A stretch of DNA of 64,000 nucleotides from Actinomadura_C alba (GCF_039530285.1 NZ_BAAAOK010000040.1:1-64000), one strand, 5' to 3'; counted from the first letter of the stretch, positions 53,232 through 62,832 are shown. Made by a program: numbers and translations. The notes: a model not told the origin generated them from the sequence alone.

Positions 53232-54139
53232 GCGACAAGTTCGAGTTCATCGACGCCGAGTACGCGGCCAACTCCACTGCGAACATCGCAGAAGTGCCAT
53301 CGATCACCAAGATGTGCGCATGGCTTGAGGTATCCCGTTCCGGATTCTACGACTGGCGCGATCGGCCGCTTTCTGCGACCGCGGGGCGTCGCGAGGCGCT
53401 GAAGCTGTTCATCACCAAATCCTTTGAGGACTCCGATGGCACCTACGGTCACCGGCGGGTGTACGCCGACCTGGCCGACTGGGGCATACCGTGCGGGCCT
53501 GAGTTGGTGCGCTTCCTCATGCGTGAGCTTGGGGCTGGAGCCCTGTCAGCCCAAGCCTTGGCGGCACTGCCTCACCGAGGCCGATGTGCAGGCCGGCCCG
53601 ATCCCCGACCTGGTGAACCGCGACTTCACCGCGGACGCACCGGGCGCCAAGCTGGTCGGCGACATCACGTATATCCCAACCTGGGAAGGATGGGTTTATC
53701 TCGCCACGGTCATCGATTGTCACACCAAGGCTGTGATCGGATGGGCGATGGACGATAACTACAAGACACCGCTTATCGAGGCCGCTATTGACATGGCCGT
53801 CCGCAACCACCGACTCGCCGAAGATGCGATCTTCCATTCCGACCGTGGAAGCAACTATACTTCTACGCAGTTCGCCAAGAAGCTGCAGAAGCATGGACTC
53901 CGGCAATCAGTCGGTCGGACCGGCATTTGTTACGACAATGCACTGGCCAATCGTTCTTCGCGGCTTTGAAGAATGAACGCGTCCACCGCACCCAGTACCC
54001 CACGCGTGAGCGCGCACGCCGCGATATCGCACGGTACATCGAATTGTGGTACAATTCTCGGCGTCGCCACTCGGGACTCGGGTACCGGACCCCGCTACAG
54101 GTCCACGACGAGTACGAGAACCGGCAGCTCGCAGCGTGA
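53228..54139 (+). pseudogene. IS3 OrfB (integrase-type transposase), two frameshifts
   Basis: The reading frame starts normally (PSITKMCAWLEVSRSGFYDW, GTYGHRRVYADLADWGI), shifts near 53540, continues with KLVGDITYIPTWEGWVYLAT (first catalytic Asp), IFHSDRGSNYTSTQFAKKLQ (second Asp) and GICYDNALAN, and shifts again near 53955 to SFFAALKNERVHRTQYPTRE (catalytic Glu region lies before this) and the tail. Two frame changes make it inactive unless recoding occurs. Confidence 0.85.
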
Positions 54140-54178
54140 ATTAGCCGTTAAGCAGCTGTCCGGAAAACGCGGGGCGCA

Positions 54179-54614
54179 TCAGAACCCGCCGCGTGAGCGG
54201 CCCAGCGCCTGGGCGTCCTGCCCGCTTTCGCGATCATCCTGTTCGATCGTCCCCCGCTCGGGCCCCCTCTCTCCGCGCCCCAGCGGCATGCTGGTGAGCG
54301 CGGGCGATGGAGGAGTCGATGGCGACCACCTCCAAGTCCAAACTCCCGAGCGAGTCGTCCTTGACCTGCACGCACTCCAGCAGGCGGGCCCAGGTTCCAT
54401 CCTCGTCCCAGCGTTTCCACCGCTCGTAACAGGTCTGCCAGGGCCCGTACCGCTCCGGGACATCCCGCCACGGCGACCCGGTCCGCAACCGCCACAGAAT
54501 CCCGTTGATCACCTGGCGGTGATCCCGCCACCGCCGCCCCCGCCCATCGACCTGCGGCAACAACGGCTCGATCCGGGCCCACGCCACCTCGGTCAACTCA
54601 CCACGTCTCACCAC
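54179..54614 (-). pseudogene. IS5-family transposase, N-terminal part
   Basis: Begins MVRRGELTEVAWARIEPLLP, then INGILWRLRTGSPWRDVPER and LEVVAIDSSIARAHQHAAGA (first catalytic Asp). A frame change near 54270 leads to ALGRSRGGF, and the gene ends at the right edge of the IS3 element. The remaining two thirds are absent on the other side of IS3. Confidence 0.75.
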
Positions 54615-54789
54615 AAACGATCATTCGACCGGAACCAGCCGACCAACGATGATCATTTATCAGACACGGCCAAGTACTACAGTCGCGCTTATGACGCGTG
54701 TCCGCGTCGCTGGTAGTGGTGTCGGCGGGCGGTGTGCTGGTGTCTTCGTCGCCAGCGTGAGCGGCGCAGCTGAGCACAGGACGCCTCCT

Positions 54790-55782
54790 TCAGCTTCCGT
54801 TCGCGGCCGAGCGCGGTGGCTGCCGTGCCTGGTTCCGGAACTGTGCGGGCGATGAGCCGACCACGCGGCGGAACGCGGTGCTGAACGCGCTCTCGGACAG
54901 GTAGCCCGTGGCCCGTGCGAGCTCGGAGATCGACAGAGTGTCGCGGGCGAGGGCGTCGCGCGCGAGGCTCATGCGCCATTGGATCAGGTACTCCAACGGC
55001 GGGACCCCGACGTGGCTCTTGAAGGCCTGGGCGAACGCGGAACGCGACATGTGGCTGATCTCGGCGAGCTCCTTGAGGCTCCAGGAGTGGGCCACGTCCG
55101 CGTGCACGGCACGCAGGGCGGCACCGATGCCGTCCTCGTTCAGGGCGCCCAGCCAGCCGGTGGGCCGGTCTGTCTGACCGGCGTGAGCACGCAGCATGTG
55201 CACGAGCAGGATCTGTGCGAGGTGGTTCTGCACCAGCGGGCCGCCGGCGGCGGCGACCCCGACCTCGGTGGCCAGGAGATCGATCAGCTGCGCGAGCCGC
55301 CTGCCATGAGGATCGGCCACGCGGACGATCACGAGCGGCGGCAGAAGATCGGTCAGGAGGGCCGCGTTCCTGTCGTCGAACGCGATGTGCCCGACGCAGA
55401 GGTAGAGGTCCTCCTCGGACTCCGGGCCGATCCGCACGAACCCGTCTTCGGCACCCGCCCACACCGGCTCCGCAGGGCGCGGGCTTGCGTCGAGCGTGCT
55501 GGCCAGCACGTAAGGCGGCGGGTTGCCCAGCATGAAGGTGTCACCCTCCTGCAGGAGCACCGGCTCGTGCCCTTCGAGGATCAACCAGCACGTGCCGCGC
55601 ACGAGGCCGCCGATCCGCACGTGCAAGAACGTGTCGAAGCGCAAAGCCCACTCACCTGCGGCCCGGAGACTGGGCCCGATCACCGTGCGGGGCCGGAGCA
55701 GGCCGATCGCGTCAGCCACTGGATCCCGAAAGCCAAGCAACGACGACACCTCCTGGACGATACGTAAGGAAGTCTGGACCAT
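54790..55782 (-). CDS. AraC-family regulator with cupin-type ligand domain
   Basis: 330 residues. The N-terminal ~200 residues are an AraC-type cupin (cupin_6; CWLILEGHEPVLLQEGDTFM). Two helix-turn-helix motifs follow: SLKELAEISHMSRSAFAQAF and SISELARATGYLSESAFSTA, ending RVVGSSPAQFRNQ. Relatives commonly control neighbouring oxidoreductases. It is divergent from the SnoaL-like gene at 55880. Its 5' end and promoter are duplicated at 56351-56518. Confidence 0.9.
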   Translation of the reverse strand: MVQTSLRIVQEVSSLLGFRDPVADAIGLLRPRTVIGPSLRAAGEWALRFDTFLHVRIGGLVRGTCWLILEGHEPVLLQEGDTFMLGNPPPYVLASTLDASPRPAEPVWAGAEDGFVRIGPESEEDLYLCVGHIAFDDRNAALLTDLLPPLVIVRVADPHGRRLAQLIDLLATEVGVAAAGGPLVQNHLAQILLVHMLRAHAGQTDRPTGWLGALNEDGIGAALRAVHADVAHSWSLKELAEISHMSRSAFAQAFKSHVGVPPLEYLIQWRMSLARDALARDTLSISELARATGYLSESAFSTAFRRVVGSSPAQFRNQARQPPRSAANGS

Positions 55783-55825
55783 GCGTCATGGATCGTACTT
55801 CGTTTCTCGCGCAGTATCGATGTCG
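55659..55825. repeat. AraC 5' end and divergent promoter region, original copy
   Basis: About 167 bases covering the first ~40 codons of the AraC gene and the divergent control region. It is repeated at 56351-56518 with high identity (for example GGGCCCGATCACCGTGCGGG in both). The repeat keeps the same orientation. Confidence 0.8.
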
Positions 55826-55879
55826 CAAGTGAACGATGAGCACACGAGTACAGCCCGGACACGGGCGAGAAAGGCAGTC

Positions 55880-56272
55880 ATGTCCGACTTCAACACGCGC
55901 GAGTTCTACGACCGCTACTGCGAGGCCCTCAATGCGCATGAGTGGGACCGTATGGACGAGTTCGTTAGCGAGTCCATCCTCTCGCACGGCCAGCCGGCCA
56001 CTCGTGCGGATGTCGTCGCGGCGCTCAAGGGCATCGCCGACGCGGTTCCCGACATCCACTGGGAGATCAAGGAGGTGGTGATCCATGGTGAAACTCTGGC
56101 CTGCCATTCCGTCAACCACGGCACCCCCACCAAGGAATGGCTCGGGGTGGCTCCCACGGGCGCTCCCATCGAGATCGACGAGGTCGCCATGTACCGGATC
56201 CACGACGGAAAGTTCGTGCAGATGTCAAACGTCCACGACGTCGAGGCACTAAAGAAGCAACTCGCGGGCTGA
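55880..56272 (+). CDS. SnoaL-like / ester cyclase family protein
   Basis: 130 residues of the NTF2/SnoaL fold: FYDRYCEALNAHEWDRMDEF, DVVAALKGIADAVPDIHWEI, then GAPIEIDEVAMYRIHDGKFV. The position and motifs match small ester-cyclase/hydratase-like proteins. ATG 55880 follows AAAGG; the frame extends upstream and a start near 55820 cannot be excluded. Divergent from the AraC regulator, so a likely target. Confidence 0.85.
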   Translation: MSDFNTREFYDRYCEALNAHEWDRMDEFVSESILSHGQPATRADVVAALKGIADAVPDIHWEIKEVVIHGETLACHSVNHGTPTKEWLGVAPTGAPIEIDEVAMYRIHDGKFVQMSNVHDVEALKKQLAG

Positions 56273-56350
56273 CCCAGTCGGGCTCAGCCGCACAGTGCTC
56301 CCCGCAGGCGGTGTCTGTGGGGAGCACTGCCGTAGGAGCACCGGCTCGCC

Positions 56351-56518
56351 GCGGCCCGGAGGCTGGGCCCGATCACCGTGCGGGGCCGGAGCAGGCCGAT
56401 CGCGTCAGCCACTGGATCCCGAAATCCGAGCACCGACGACACCTCCTGGACGATACGTAAAGAACGCCGGACTCTGCATCATGGATAGTATTCCCTTTCT
56501 CCCGCAGTATCGGTGTCG
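56351..56518. repeat. Duplicated AraC 5' end and promoter region upstream of the SDR gene
   Basis: Near-identical to 55659-55825, including the truncated first codons of the AraC gene on the minus strand and the promoter half facing the plus strand. It sits directly upstream of the SDR gene, which therefore has the same control sequences as the SnoaL-like gene. Confidence 0.8.
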
Positions 56519-56555
56519 AACGGATCGGCATCGAGAGAGTGATGGAGACACCCAC

Positions 56556-57308
56556 ATGGGACAGCTGGATAGCAAGACGTCGGTGGTCACCGGGGGCAGC
56601 ACCGGTATCGGTCTGGCCACCGCCGTACGGCTGGCGGACGAGGGCGCGTACGTGTTCGTCACCGGCCGACGCGAGTCCGAACTGGAGGCCGCCCTTAAGA
56701 CCATCGGAGCAGACCGGGCCACCGCGGTCGTCGGCGACATCTCGAAGCCGGAGGACCTGGACCGGCTCTACGAGGCGGTCCGGGCGCGAGGCAAGGGTTT
56801 GGACGTGCTCGTGGCGAACGCGGCGGTCGGTGCGTTCGTGACGCTGGAACAGACCACCGAGGAGCACTTCGACCAGACCTTCGCGGTCAACGTCCGAGGC
56901 ACGCTGTTCACCGTGCAGAAGGCGTTGCCGCTGCTCAACGACGGAGCCTCGATCGTCCTGGTCGGTTCGACGGCCGGCGACCGTGGAGTAGAGGCGTTCG
57001 GCGCGTACGCGGCGTCGAAGGCGGCCGTCCGGTCCTTCGCGCGGACGTGGTCCAACGAGCTCAAGGACCGTGGCATCCGGGTCAACGTGGTCTCGCCGGC
57101 ATGGATCGAGACTCCCGGGGGCACCGCCGCTTTCGGCGACGAGGAGACCGCCCGGGCCGTCAAGGAGAATGTCGCCGCGACCGTGGCCAAGGGCCGCATG
57201 GGTCAGCCTGAGGAGGCCGCCGCAGTCGTGGCCTTCCTGGCCTCGGAACAGAGCAGCTACGTCGTCGGCGCGAACATCTACGTCGACGGTGGCACGAACC
57301 AGATCTGA
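56556..57308 (+). CDS. Short-chain dehydrogenase/reductase (SDR)
   Basis: 250 residues. TGGSTGIGLATAVRLADEGA is the NAD(P)-binding TGxxxGIG; FVTGRRESELE favours NADPH; NAAVGAF is the NNAG-like motif; catalytic Ser in VLVGSTAGDRG and YxxxK in AFGAYAASKAAVRSF. The C-terminus IYVDGGTNQI is standard. Start at 56556; the open frame upstream lies in duplicated promoter DNA. Co-regulation with the SnoaL-like gene via the duplicated promoter is inferred. Confidence 0.9.
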   Translation: MGQLDSKTSVVTGGSTGIGLATAVRLADEGAYVFVTGRRESELEAALKTIGADRATAVVGDISKPEDLDRLYEAVRARGKGLDVLVANAAVGAFVTLEQTTEEHFDQTFAVNVRGTLFTVQKALPLLNDGASIVLVGSTAGDRGVEAFGAYAASKAAVRSFARTWSNELKDRGIRVNVVSPAWIETPGGTAAFGDEETARAVKENVAATVAKGRMGQPEEAAAVVAFLASEQSSYVVGANIYVDGGTNQI

Positions 57309-57770
57309 GCAGGCACCACACGGTGGGTGGCATCTGAAGCGTTCCAGGTTCTATGCCGCTACTACTAGGAGCGTGCGGTGAACCGCCCGTCGCCTCGCTT
57401 GCGCACCACCGGTGACCACCGCGCAGACCAGCCGCCCTCGGGCGGTCGGCCACACTGCGCTCGCAGGCGCCGCAGCCCATCCGCCTCTGGCCACGCGCAC
57501 ACTTCCCTGGACACGGTCGGCTCGGCGTTCTGGTTGCTGACCCATGGCCCCGCTCCGCTGTCGCTGGACGGCGCCACGGTCGGGCATGGGCTACCGCGCC
57601 GGCAGATTCCGCTGCAGCAGGTCAGGGCGATGCTGCTGCAGCGCGGCCGCGCCGTAGGTCCAGTTAGCAGCGCGCTGGCCTGGAGGTGGCGGTCTCTGTC
57701 GGCCACATCAAGGTCCTGGCTGCACGCGCACCGCCCCACTGACGAATATTCAGCGCCCGCTCCCGGATCA
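57309..57770. other. Intergenic region with a possible gene fragment
   Basis: A plus-strand stretch at about 57480-57760 has coding character (FWLLTHGPAPLSLDGATVGH, LPRRQIPLQQVRAMLLQ) with no start signal; I do not recognise it. It runs tail to tail into glgA. Confidence 0.35.
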
Positions 57771-58952
57771 TCAGCTGAGGCTGTCGTACAGCGCATGGGT
57801 GCGATGGGCGATCCGGGACCACGAGAAGTGGTCGACCGCTCGCCTGCGCCCCGCCTTTCCCATGACGGCCGCGCGCGCCGGCTCGGCGATCAGGGCGTTG
57901 ACGCGGTCGGCCAGATCGGCGACGAAGCGGCCGGGGTCGACGGGTGTCCCAGTGCCGTCGGCGGTCTGCTCGATAGGCACGAGCAGACCCGTCTCGCCAT
58001 CGGCGACCACCTCGGGAATGCCTCCGGTCGCCGTGGCCACGACGGGCGCCTCACAGGCCATGGCCTCCAGGTTGACGATCCCCATGGGCTCGTAGATCGA
58101 CGGGCAGACGAAGACACCGGCGTGGGTGAGGAGCTGCACGACATCGGGCCGGGGCAGCATCCGCGTGATCCAGATGACGCCGTCGCGGGCCTCTCGCAGA
58201 CCGCCCACCAGAGTCTCGACCTCAGCGGCGATCTCGGGGGTGTCGGGCGCTCCGGCGCACAGCACGAGTTGGACGGCGGGATCGAAGGACCGTGCCGCCC
58301 GCAGCAGATAGGGCAGCCCTTTCTGCCGGGTGATGCGCCCCACGAACACGACCGACGGGCGGGCGGCGTCCACGCCGAGCCGGGTGAGCACGTCGGTGCC
58401 GTGGTCGGGGGCGTACTCGGCCGTGTCGATGCCGTTGTGCAGGACCGTCACGCGGTCCGGGTCTACGTTCGGATAGCAGTCGAGCACATCGCGGCGCATG
58501 CCCTCCGACACGGCCACGACCGCGTCGGCCGCCTCGATGGCCGTGCGCTCCGCCCACGAGGAGACGGCGTAGCCCCCGCCGAGCTGCTCGGCCTTCCAGG
58601 GCCTCAGCGGCTCGAGGCTGTGCGTCGTCATGACGTGCGGGATTCCGTGCAGCAGCTTCGCGACGTGCCCCGCCAGGTTGGCGTACCAGGTGTGGCTGTG
58701 GACCAGGTCCGCGCCCTCGGCGGCGGCCGCCATCTCCAGGTCGACGCCCAGCACCTGCAGAGCGGGGTTCGCCGCGGTCAGGCCACCCGGGACCCCGTAG
58801 CCGGCGACGCCCGGCTCCGGCCGGTCGTCGCCGAAACAGTGGACCCTCACGTCGCAGATGGCGCGCAGTTCGCGAGCCAGATATTCGACGTGGACGCCCG
58901 CCCCGCCGTACACGTCCGGCGGATACTCACGGGTGAGCAGATCTGCGCGCAT
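57771..58952 (-). CDS. glgA: Glycogen synthase, GT4 type (actinobacterial GlgA/GlgM group)
   Basis: 393 residues with the GT-B fold: LLTREYPPDVYGGAGVHVEY (glucosyl-donor loop), DLVHSHTWYANLAGHVAKLL, VVFVGRITRQKGLPYLLRAA and the E-x7-E motif in CPSIYEPMGIVNLEAMACEA. In actinobacteria this enzyme uses ADP-glucose (or makes maltose-1-phosphate) for glucan synthesis. ATG 58952 (MRADLL). Divergent from glgC, the classic actinobacterial arrangement; which product it makes cannot be read from sequence. Confidence 0.9.
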   Translation of the reverse strand: MRADLLTREYPPDVYGGAGVHVEYLARELRAICDVRVHCFGDDRPEPGVAGYGVPGGLTAANPALQVLGVDLEMAAAAEGADLVHSHTWYANLAGHVAKLLHGIPHVMTTHSLEPLRPWKAEQLGGGYAVSSWAERTAIEAADAVVAVSEGMRRDVLDCYPNVDPDRVTVLHNGIDTAEYAPDHGTDVLTRLGVDAARPSVVFVGRITRQKGLPYLLRAARSFDPAVQLVLCAGAPDTPEIAAEVETLVGGLREARDGVIWITRMLPRPDVVQLLTHAGVFVCPSIYEPMGIVNLEAMACEAPVVATATGGIPEVVADGETGLLVPIEQTADGTGTPVDPGRFVADLADRVNALIAEPARAAVMGKAGRRRAVDHFSWSRIAHRTHALYDSLS

Positions 58953-58981
58953 GTTCGTCAGCGTAGTGCGCAATAGGCGGT

Positions 58982-59016
58982 TTGACCTGTTCCCGGGATG
59001 GGCGGGCGGCTATGGT
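58982..59016 (+). promoter_or_regulatory. Candidate glgC promoter with leaderless start
   Basis: TTGACC at 58982 and TATGGT at 59011 resemble -35 and -10 boxes, though the 23-base gap is longer than usual. The -10 box lies six bases before the glgC ATG and no ribosome site is present, so a leaderless transcript is likely. Confidence 0.4.
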
Positions 59017-59022
59017 CACATC

Positions 59023-60258
59023 ATGGCGAGGCCTCACGTGCTGTCGATGGTGCTGGCGGGTGGCGAAGGTAAACGGCTGTTGCCCCTGACGGCCGACCGG
59101 GCCAAGCCGGCGGTCCCGTTCGGCGGCATGTACCGGCTGATCGACTTCGTCCTGTCCAACCTGGCGAACGCCGGCTACCTCAAGATCGTCGTACTCACGC
59201 AGTACAAGAGCCACAGCCTGGACCGGCACGTGTCCTGGACCTGGCGGATGTCGACGCTGCTCGGCAACTACGTCACGCCGGTCCCGGCCCAGCAGCGCCT
59301 CGGCCCACGCTGGTTCGCGGGCTCGGCCGACGCGATCCTGCAGAACCTCAACCTCATCGAGGACGAACGCCCCGACCACGTCGTCGTGTTCGGGGCCGAC
59401 CATATCTACCGCATGGACCCGCGCCAGATGGTGGACCAGCACCTCGACTCCGGTGCCGGCGTCACCATCGCCGCGATCCGCCAACCGCTCGCGCTCGCCG
59501 ACCAGTTCGGCGTCATCGAGACCGGTCCGGACGGCGTCAGCGTCTCCGCGTTCCGCGAGAAGCCCAAGGACGCCACGGGCCTGCCCAACGCCCCCGACCA
59601 GGTCTACGCCTCGATGGGCAACTACGTGTTCGACACCCGGGTGCTCATCGACATCGTGAAACAGGACTCGCTCGACCCGTCGAGCAAACACGACGTCGGC
59701 GGAGATCTCATCCCCAAGCTGGTCAGTGCCGGACACGCACAGGTCTATGACTTCGCCGACAACCAGGTACCCGGATCGACGGACCGGGACCGCGGATACT
59801 GGCGCGACGTCGGCACCCTCGACGCCTTCTACGAGGCGCACATGGATCTCATCTCGGTACATCCCATCTTCAACCTCTACAACCGGGAATGGCCCATCTA
59901 CACGGGTCACGCCCCCCTGCCGCCGGCCAAGTTCGTCTTCAACGAGGAAGGCCGGCGCGGATACGCGACCGACTCGATGGTCTCCCCCGGCGCCATCCTC
60001 TCCGGCGGAACAGCCGAGAGATCGATCCTGTCCCCGGCCGTCCATCTGGACGCGGGCGCGACGGTGTGCGACTCCGTGCTCATGGACGGCGTACGGGTGG
60101 GGCGCGGCGCCGTCGTCCGACAAGCCATCATCGACAAGAACGTCATCATTCCCGACGGAGCCGAAATCGGTGTCGACCTGGCCCGTGACCAGGAGCGCTT
60201 CACCATCACCCCGAGCGGAGTCCGGGTCATCGAGAAGAACCAGATCATCCCGCCTTGA
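59023..60258 (+). CDS. glgC: Glucose-1-phosphate adenylyltransferase
   Basis: 411 residues. VLAGGEGKRLLPLTADRAKP is the nucleotide/allosteric loop; QYKSHSLDRHV, VVVFGADHIYRMDPRQM (substrate Asp), FGVIETG and the FREKPKD active-site Lys region follow. The C-terminal left-handed beta-helix shows hexad repeats (VSPGAILSGGTAERSILSPA). It makes ADP-glucose from ATP and glucose-1-phosphate, the donor for glycogen. Start ATG 59023; the frame upstream overlaps glgA antisense. Confidence 0.95.
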   Translation: MARPHVLSMVLAGGEGKRLLPLTADRAKPAVPFGGMYRLIDFVLSNLANAGYLKIVVLTQYKSHSLDRHVSWTWRMSTLLGNYVTPVPAQQRLGPRWFAGSADAILQNLNLIEDERPDHVVVFGADHIYRMDPRQMVDQHLDSGAGVTIAAIRQPLALADQFGVIETGPDGVSVSAFREKPKDATGLPNAPDQVYASMGNYVFDTRVLIDIVKQDSLDPSSKHDVGGDLIPKLVSAGHAQVYDFADNQVPGSTDRDRGYWRDVGTLDAFYEAHMDLISVHPIFNLYNREWPIYTGHAPLPPAKFVFNEEGRRGYATDSMVSPGAILSGGTAERSILSPAVHLDAGATVCDSVLMDGVRVGRGAVVRQAIIDKNVIIPDGAEIGVDLARDQERFTITPSGVRVIEKNQIIPP

Positions 60259-60523
60259 ACCGACAATCGCGGCCCGCGGATGACGCCCCCGCCCGCGGCG
60301 GAGTCCCCTAGTAGTACTTTGTTAGGTCAGTGTGTCGTGGGGGTGCGGGCGCGCTGCGAGTAGTTTTATCGTGCAATGACCCCTGACGAGCTTTCGGTTG
60401 TGCGGCAATATTTCACGGTACACAGGCGGCTGTCTGGCGGAACGTTCGCCTGGCACCCCCTGCGCTCGCCGAACAACGGCGGCGCGCTCGGAGGTGGCCC
60501 GCCGGCTTCAAGTACGGATACGA

Positions 60524-61282
60524 CTACAGATTGTAGCCACCGGACACCTCTATGTTCTGGGCGGTGACCCAGCGGCTCTCCTCGGAGAGGAGGGTAGCGA
60601 TCATCGCACCGATGTCATCGGGTTCGCCGACCCGGCCGAGAGCGGTCTTCGCCGCGAGGGCCGGGATGACCTCGGGAAATCGCTCGAAGGCGTCATCGCT
60701 GATCCGGGTGCGGGTCGAGCCCGGAGAAATGGAGTTGACGCGAATGCCTCGCATGCTGAACTCCTTGGCCATGTAGCGGGTCAGCACGTTGAGTCCGCCC
60801 TTCATCGTTGCGTAGGCCGAATATCCGGGCTCCAGGCCGTATGCGGCCGCGGAGTTGCTGCTCGTGTTGACGATGGCCCCGCCGTCCTCCATCAGCGGCA
60901 GCAGCCTTTGTGTCAGGAAGTACGGCCCTTTGAGCAGAACCCGCATCAGTCTGTCGAACGTTTCCTCGGTCGTGTCTTCGAGCATCGACGCGTGCGCGAA
61001 GCCGGCGTTGTTCACCAGGTAGTCGAACGTGTCGCGCTGCCAGATATCGCGTAGCACCTCGACCACGGACTGGCGGAACGCCGGGAAGGTGCCGGTCTCA
61101 CCGACGTCCAGCTGCAGCGCGACAGCTGTGCCGCCTTCCTTCTCGATGGCGGCCGCCGTCTCCAACCCTCCTTGCGGGTTGTTGCCGTAGGTCAGAATCA
61201 CTCCGATTCCGCGCTTGGCGATCTGAATCGCCGCGCTCTTCCCGATACCAGAGCTGGCGCCAGTGATGACAGTGACCTTCAT
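60524..61282 (-). CDS. Short-chain dehydrogenase/reductase
   Basis: 252 residues: VITGASSGIGKSAAIQIAKR, NNAGFAHASM, Ser in IVNTSSNSAAAYGL and YxxxK in GYSAYATMKGGLNVLTRYMA, ending NIEVSGGYNL. ILTYGNNPQG after the second strand suggests NADPH. Start at 61282 follows AGGAGGATC. It ends close to a possible IS701-like remnant (60316-60520; GTAGTACTTTGTTAGG and a MTPDELSVVRQYF frame). The monooxygenase gene lies upstream on the same strand. Confidence 0.9.
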   Translation of the reverse strand: MKVTVITGASSGIGKSAAIQIAKRGIGVILTYGNNPQGGLETAAAIEKEGGTAVALQLDVGETGTFPAFRQSVVEVLRDIWQRDTFDYLVNNAGFAHASMLEDTTEETFDRLMRVLLKGPYFLTQRLLPLMEDGGAIVNTSSNSAAAYGLEPGYSAYATMKGGLNVLTRYMAKEFSMRGIRVNSISPGSTRTRISDDAFERFPEVIPALAAKTALGRVGEPDDIGAMIATLLSEESRWVTAQNIEVSGGYNL

Positions 61283-61418
61283 GATGATCCTCCTGGGTTG
61301 GTGGTCGGTCGACGGACGCCGGATGTGACCTGGTCCGTCGGTGTCCCGTGCCCGGCGTCGCGGCACTGTGCGACGGAAGCCGGGGACAGGAAGGGCTAGG
61401 GGTTCGGTCGGCGGGCCT

Positions 61419-61736
61419 TCAGAAGGCGGCCTTGCCGTGGAGCGGTACGTAGTCGGCGTACTCGGGCTCCTTGGCCAGCATCCCGTCGATCCGCTTCACG
61501 ATGGCCCGTGCGGCGTCGCCGGCGAAGATCTGGTGGTGGTCCTCCTCGCTGGTCCAACCCTCGGTGACATGGACGAGGTCAGGGTTGGACGCCGAACGGC
61601 AGACGAGGTAGACGACGCAGTATTCGCTCGCGCCGGGGTTGCCCTCGCTCAGGCCGGTCAGCAGCAGGTCGGCCAGCTGATCACCCATTCCGGGCTTGGC
61701 GGTCAGGGTGGCATTGAATCCGTAGTTGGCGATCAC
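61419..61736 (-). CDS. Antibiotic biosynthesis monooxygenase (ABM) domain protein
   Basis: About 105 residues with the dimeric alpha+beta barrel pattern: FNATLTAKPGMGDQLADLLL, SEYCVVYLVCRSASNPDLVH and VTEGWTSEEDHHQIFAGDAA. Members are cofactor-free oxygenases or quinone-handling enzymes. GTG 61736 follows GAAGAAGG at a good distance; the longer frame from TTG 61820 lacks such a site. Same direction as the SDR gene, 136 bases before it. Confidence 0.8.
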   Translation of the reverse strand: MIANYGFNATLTAKPGMGDQLADLLLTGLSEGNPGASEYCVVYLVCRSASNPDLVHVTEGWTSEEDHHQIFAGDAARAIVKRIDGMLAKEPEYADYVPLHGKAAF

Positions 61737-61875
61737 GACTACCTTCTTCTGTGGGCGGCGGGGTGTGGTCCTGGAGCAGAGGCCATCGACCTCCTCCTGG
61801 AATCGAGTGATTCCATTCAATGCGCGTGACCTGCGGAAACGTTAGAACGATGATGGCGGGCACTTGCACAATCCT

Positions 61876-61889
61876 CTCCCGTAAGGGAG
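61876..61889. promoter_or_regulatory. Inverted repeat between divergent genes
   Basis: CTCCC-GTAA-GGGAG, a 5-bp perfect inverted repeat lying between the ABM gene and the AraC gene, 14 bases before the AraC start; may be an operator. Confidence 0.35.
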
Positions 61890-61902
61890 CTGGCGACCGG
61901 AC

Positions 61903-62832
61903 ATGTGCTGCACTGGGGGTATGTACCTCGAAGAGCTCCGCACCTTGCTGACCCGGCACGCGCGGCCCGACTGGACCACCGCCATCGACGGCGTCCACAT
62001 CTCGAAGGTTGAGCGGTCCGACCCGCCGGCGCCATCGATGTCCGGCACGGTGCTGGCGGTCATCGCCCAGGGCTCCAAGCGCCTCGCACTGGGCGACCGT
62101 GTGTTCGAGTACGGTGCCGGGCAGTACCTCGTCGCGTCGGTGGACCTGCCCGTGACCGGACAGTTCATCGAAGCCAGCCTGGAGCACCCGGCATTGGGCT
62201 TCGGTCTTACGCTGGAACCGTCCGCCGTCGCTGAACTGCTGCTACAGGCCGGGCCCGGAGATACCCCCCGCGCCGGCGGGAGCGCCTTGCCGGGCATCGC
62301 CGTCAGTGACGCTCCAGGCCCACTGCTCGACGCGGTGGTCCGGCTGCTGCGCCTGCTTGATGAGCCCCGCGACCGGACAGTGCTCGCCCCGTTGGTCAAG
62401 CGCGAGATCCTGTGGCGGCTGATCACCGGCGAGCAGGGCAGCATCGTGCGCCAGTTCGGCCTCGCCGACAGCAGTCTCAGCCACGTCGCGCGGGCAGTGA
62501 GATGGATCCGCGAGCACTACGCGCAGCCGTTCCGGGTCGAGGACATGGCGCAGCTGTCCGGCACGAGCGTCTCCGCCTTCTACCGCAGCTTCCAGGCGGT
62601 GACTGCGATGAGCCCCATCCAGTTCCAAAAGCAGATCCGGCTGCAGGAGGCCCGCCTACTGCTCGCCACCAACCCCAACGACGTCACTGGAGTCGGCCGC
62701 CGCGTCGGTTACGACAGCCCATCACAGTTCAGCCGGGAATACCGCCGCCAGTTCGGCGCGCCCCCCAGCCAGGACGCCGCCCACCTGCGTCACGCCGTGC
62801 GCACCGCTGAGGGCCTTCTCCCCCTGACGTAA
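61903..62832 (+). CDS. AraC-family regulator
   Basis: 309 residues. The N-terminal AraC_N domain (VLAVIAQGSKRLALGDRVFE, YLVASVDLPVTGQF) is the type that binds small hydrophobic ligands. Two helix-turn-helix motifs follow: RVEDMAQLSGTSVSAFYRSF and VGRRVGYDSPSQFSREYRRQ, with IQFQKQIRLQEARLLL between them. Divergent from the ABM/SDR genes, which it probably controls. ATG 61921 (MYLEEL) is an equally possible start. Confidence 0.9.
   Translation: MCCTGGMYLEELRTLLTRHARPDWTTAIDGVHISKVERSDPPAPSMSGTVLAVIAQGSKRLALGDRVFEYGAGQYLVASVDLPVTGQFIEASLEHPALGFGLTLEPSAVAELLLQAGPGDTPRAGGSALPGIAVSDAPGPLLDAVVRLLRLLDEPRDRTVLAPLVKREILWRLITGEQGSIVRQFGLADSSLSHVARAVRWIREHYAQPFRVEDMAQLSGTSVSAFYRSFQAVTAMSPIQFQKQIRLQEARLLLATNPNDVTGVGRRVGYDSPSQFSREYRRQFGAPPSQDAAHLRHAVRTAEGLLPLT

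Larger units (their letters stand above)
52881..54176 (+). mobile_element. IS3-family insertion sequence with visible inverted ends
   Basis: The left end at 52881-52901 (TGCCCCGGACC then TTCCGGACAG) and the right end at 54156-54176 (CTGTCCGGAA then AACGCGGGGCG) are imperfect inverted repeats, about 16 of 21 matching, with the inner ten bases exact. Between them lie IS3 orfA and a frameshifted orfB. At about 1.3 kb the size is normal for the family. I could not identify a target duplication. Confidence 0.8.
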
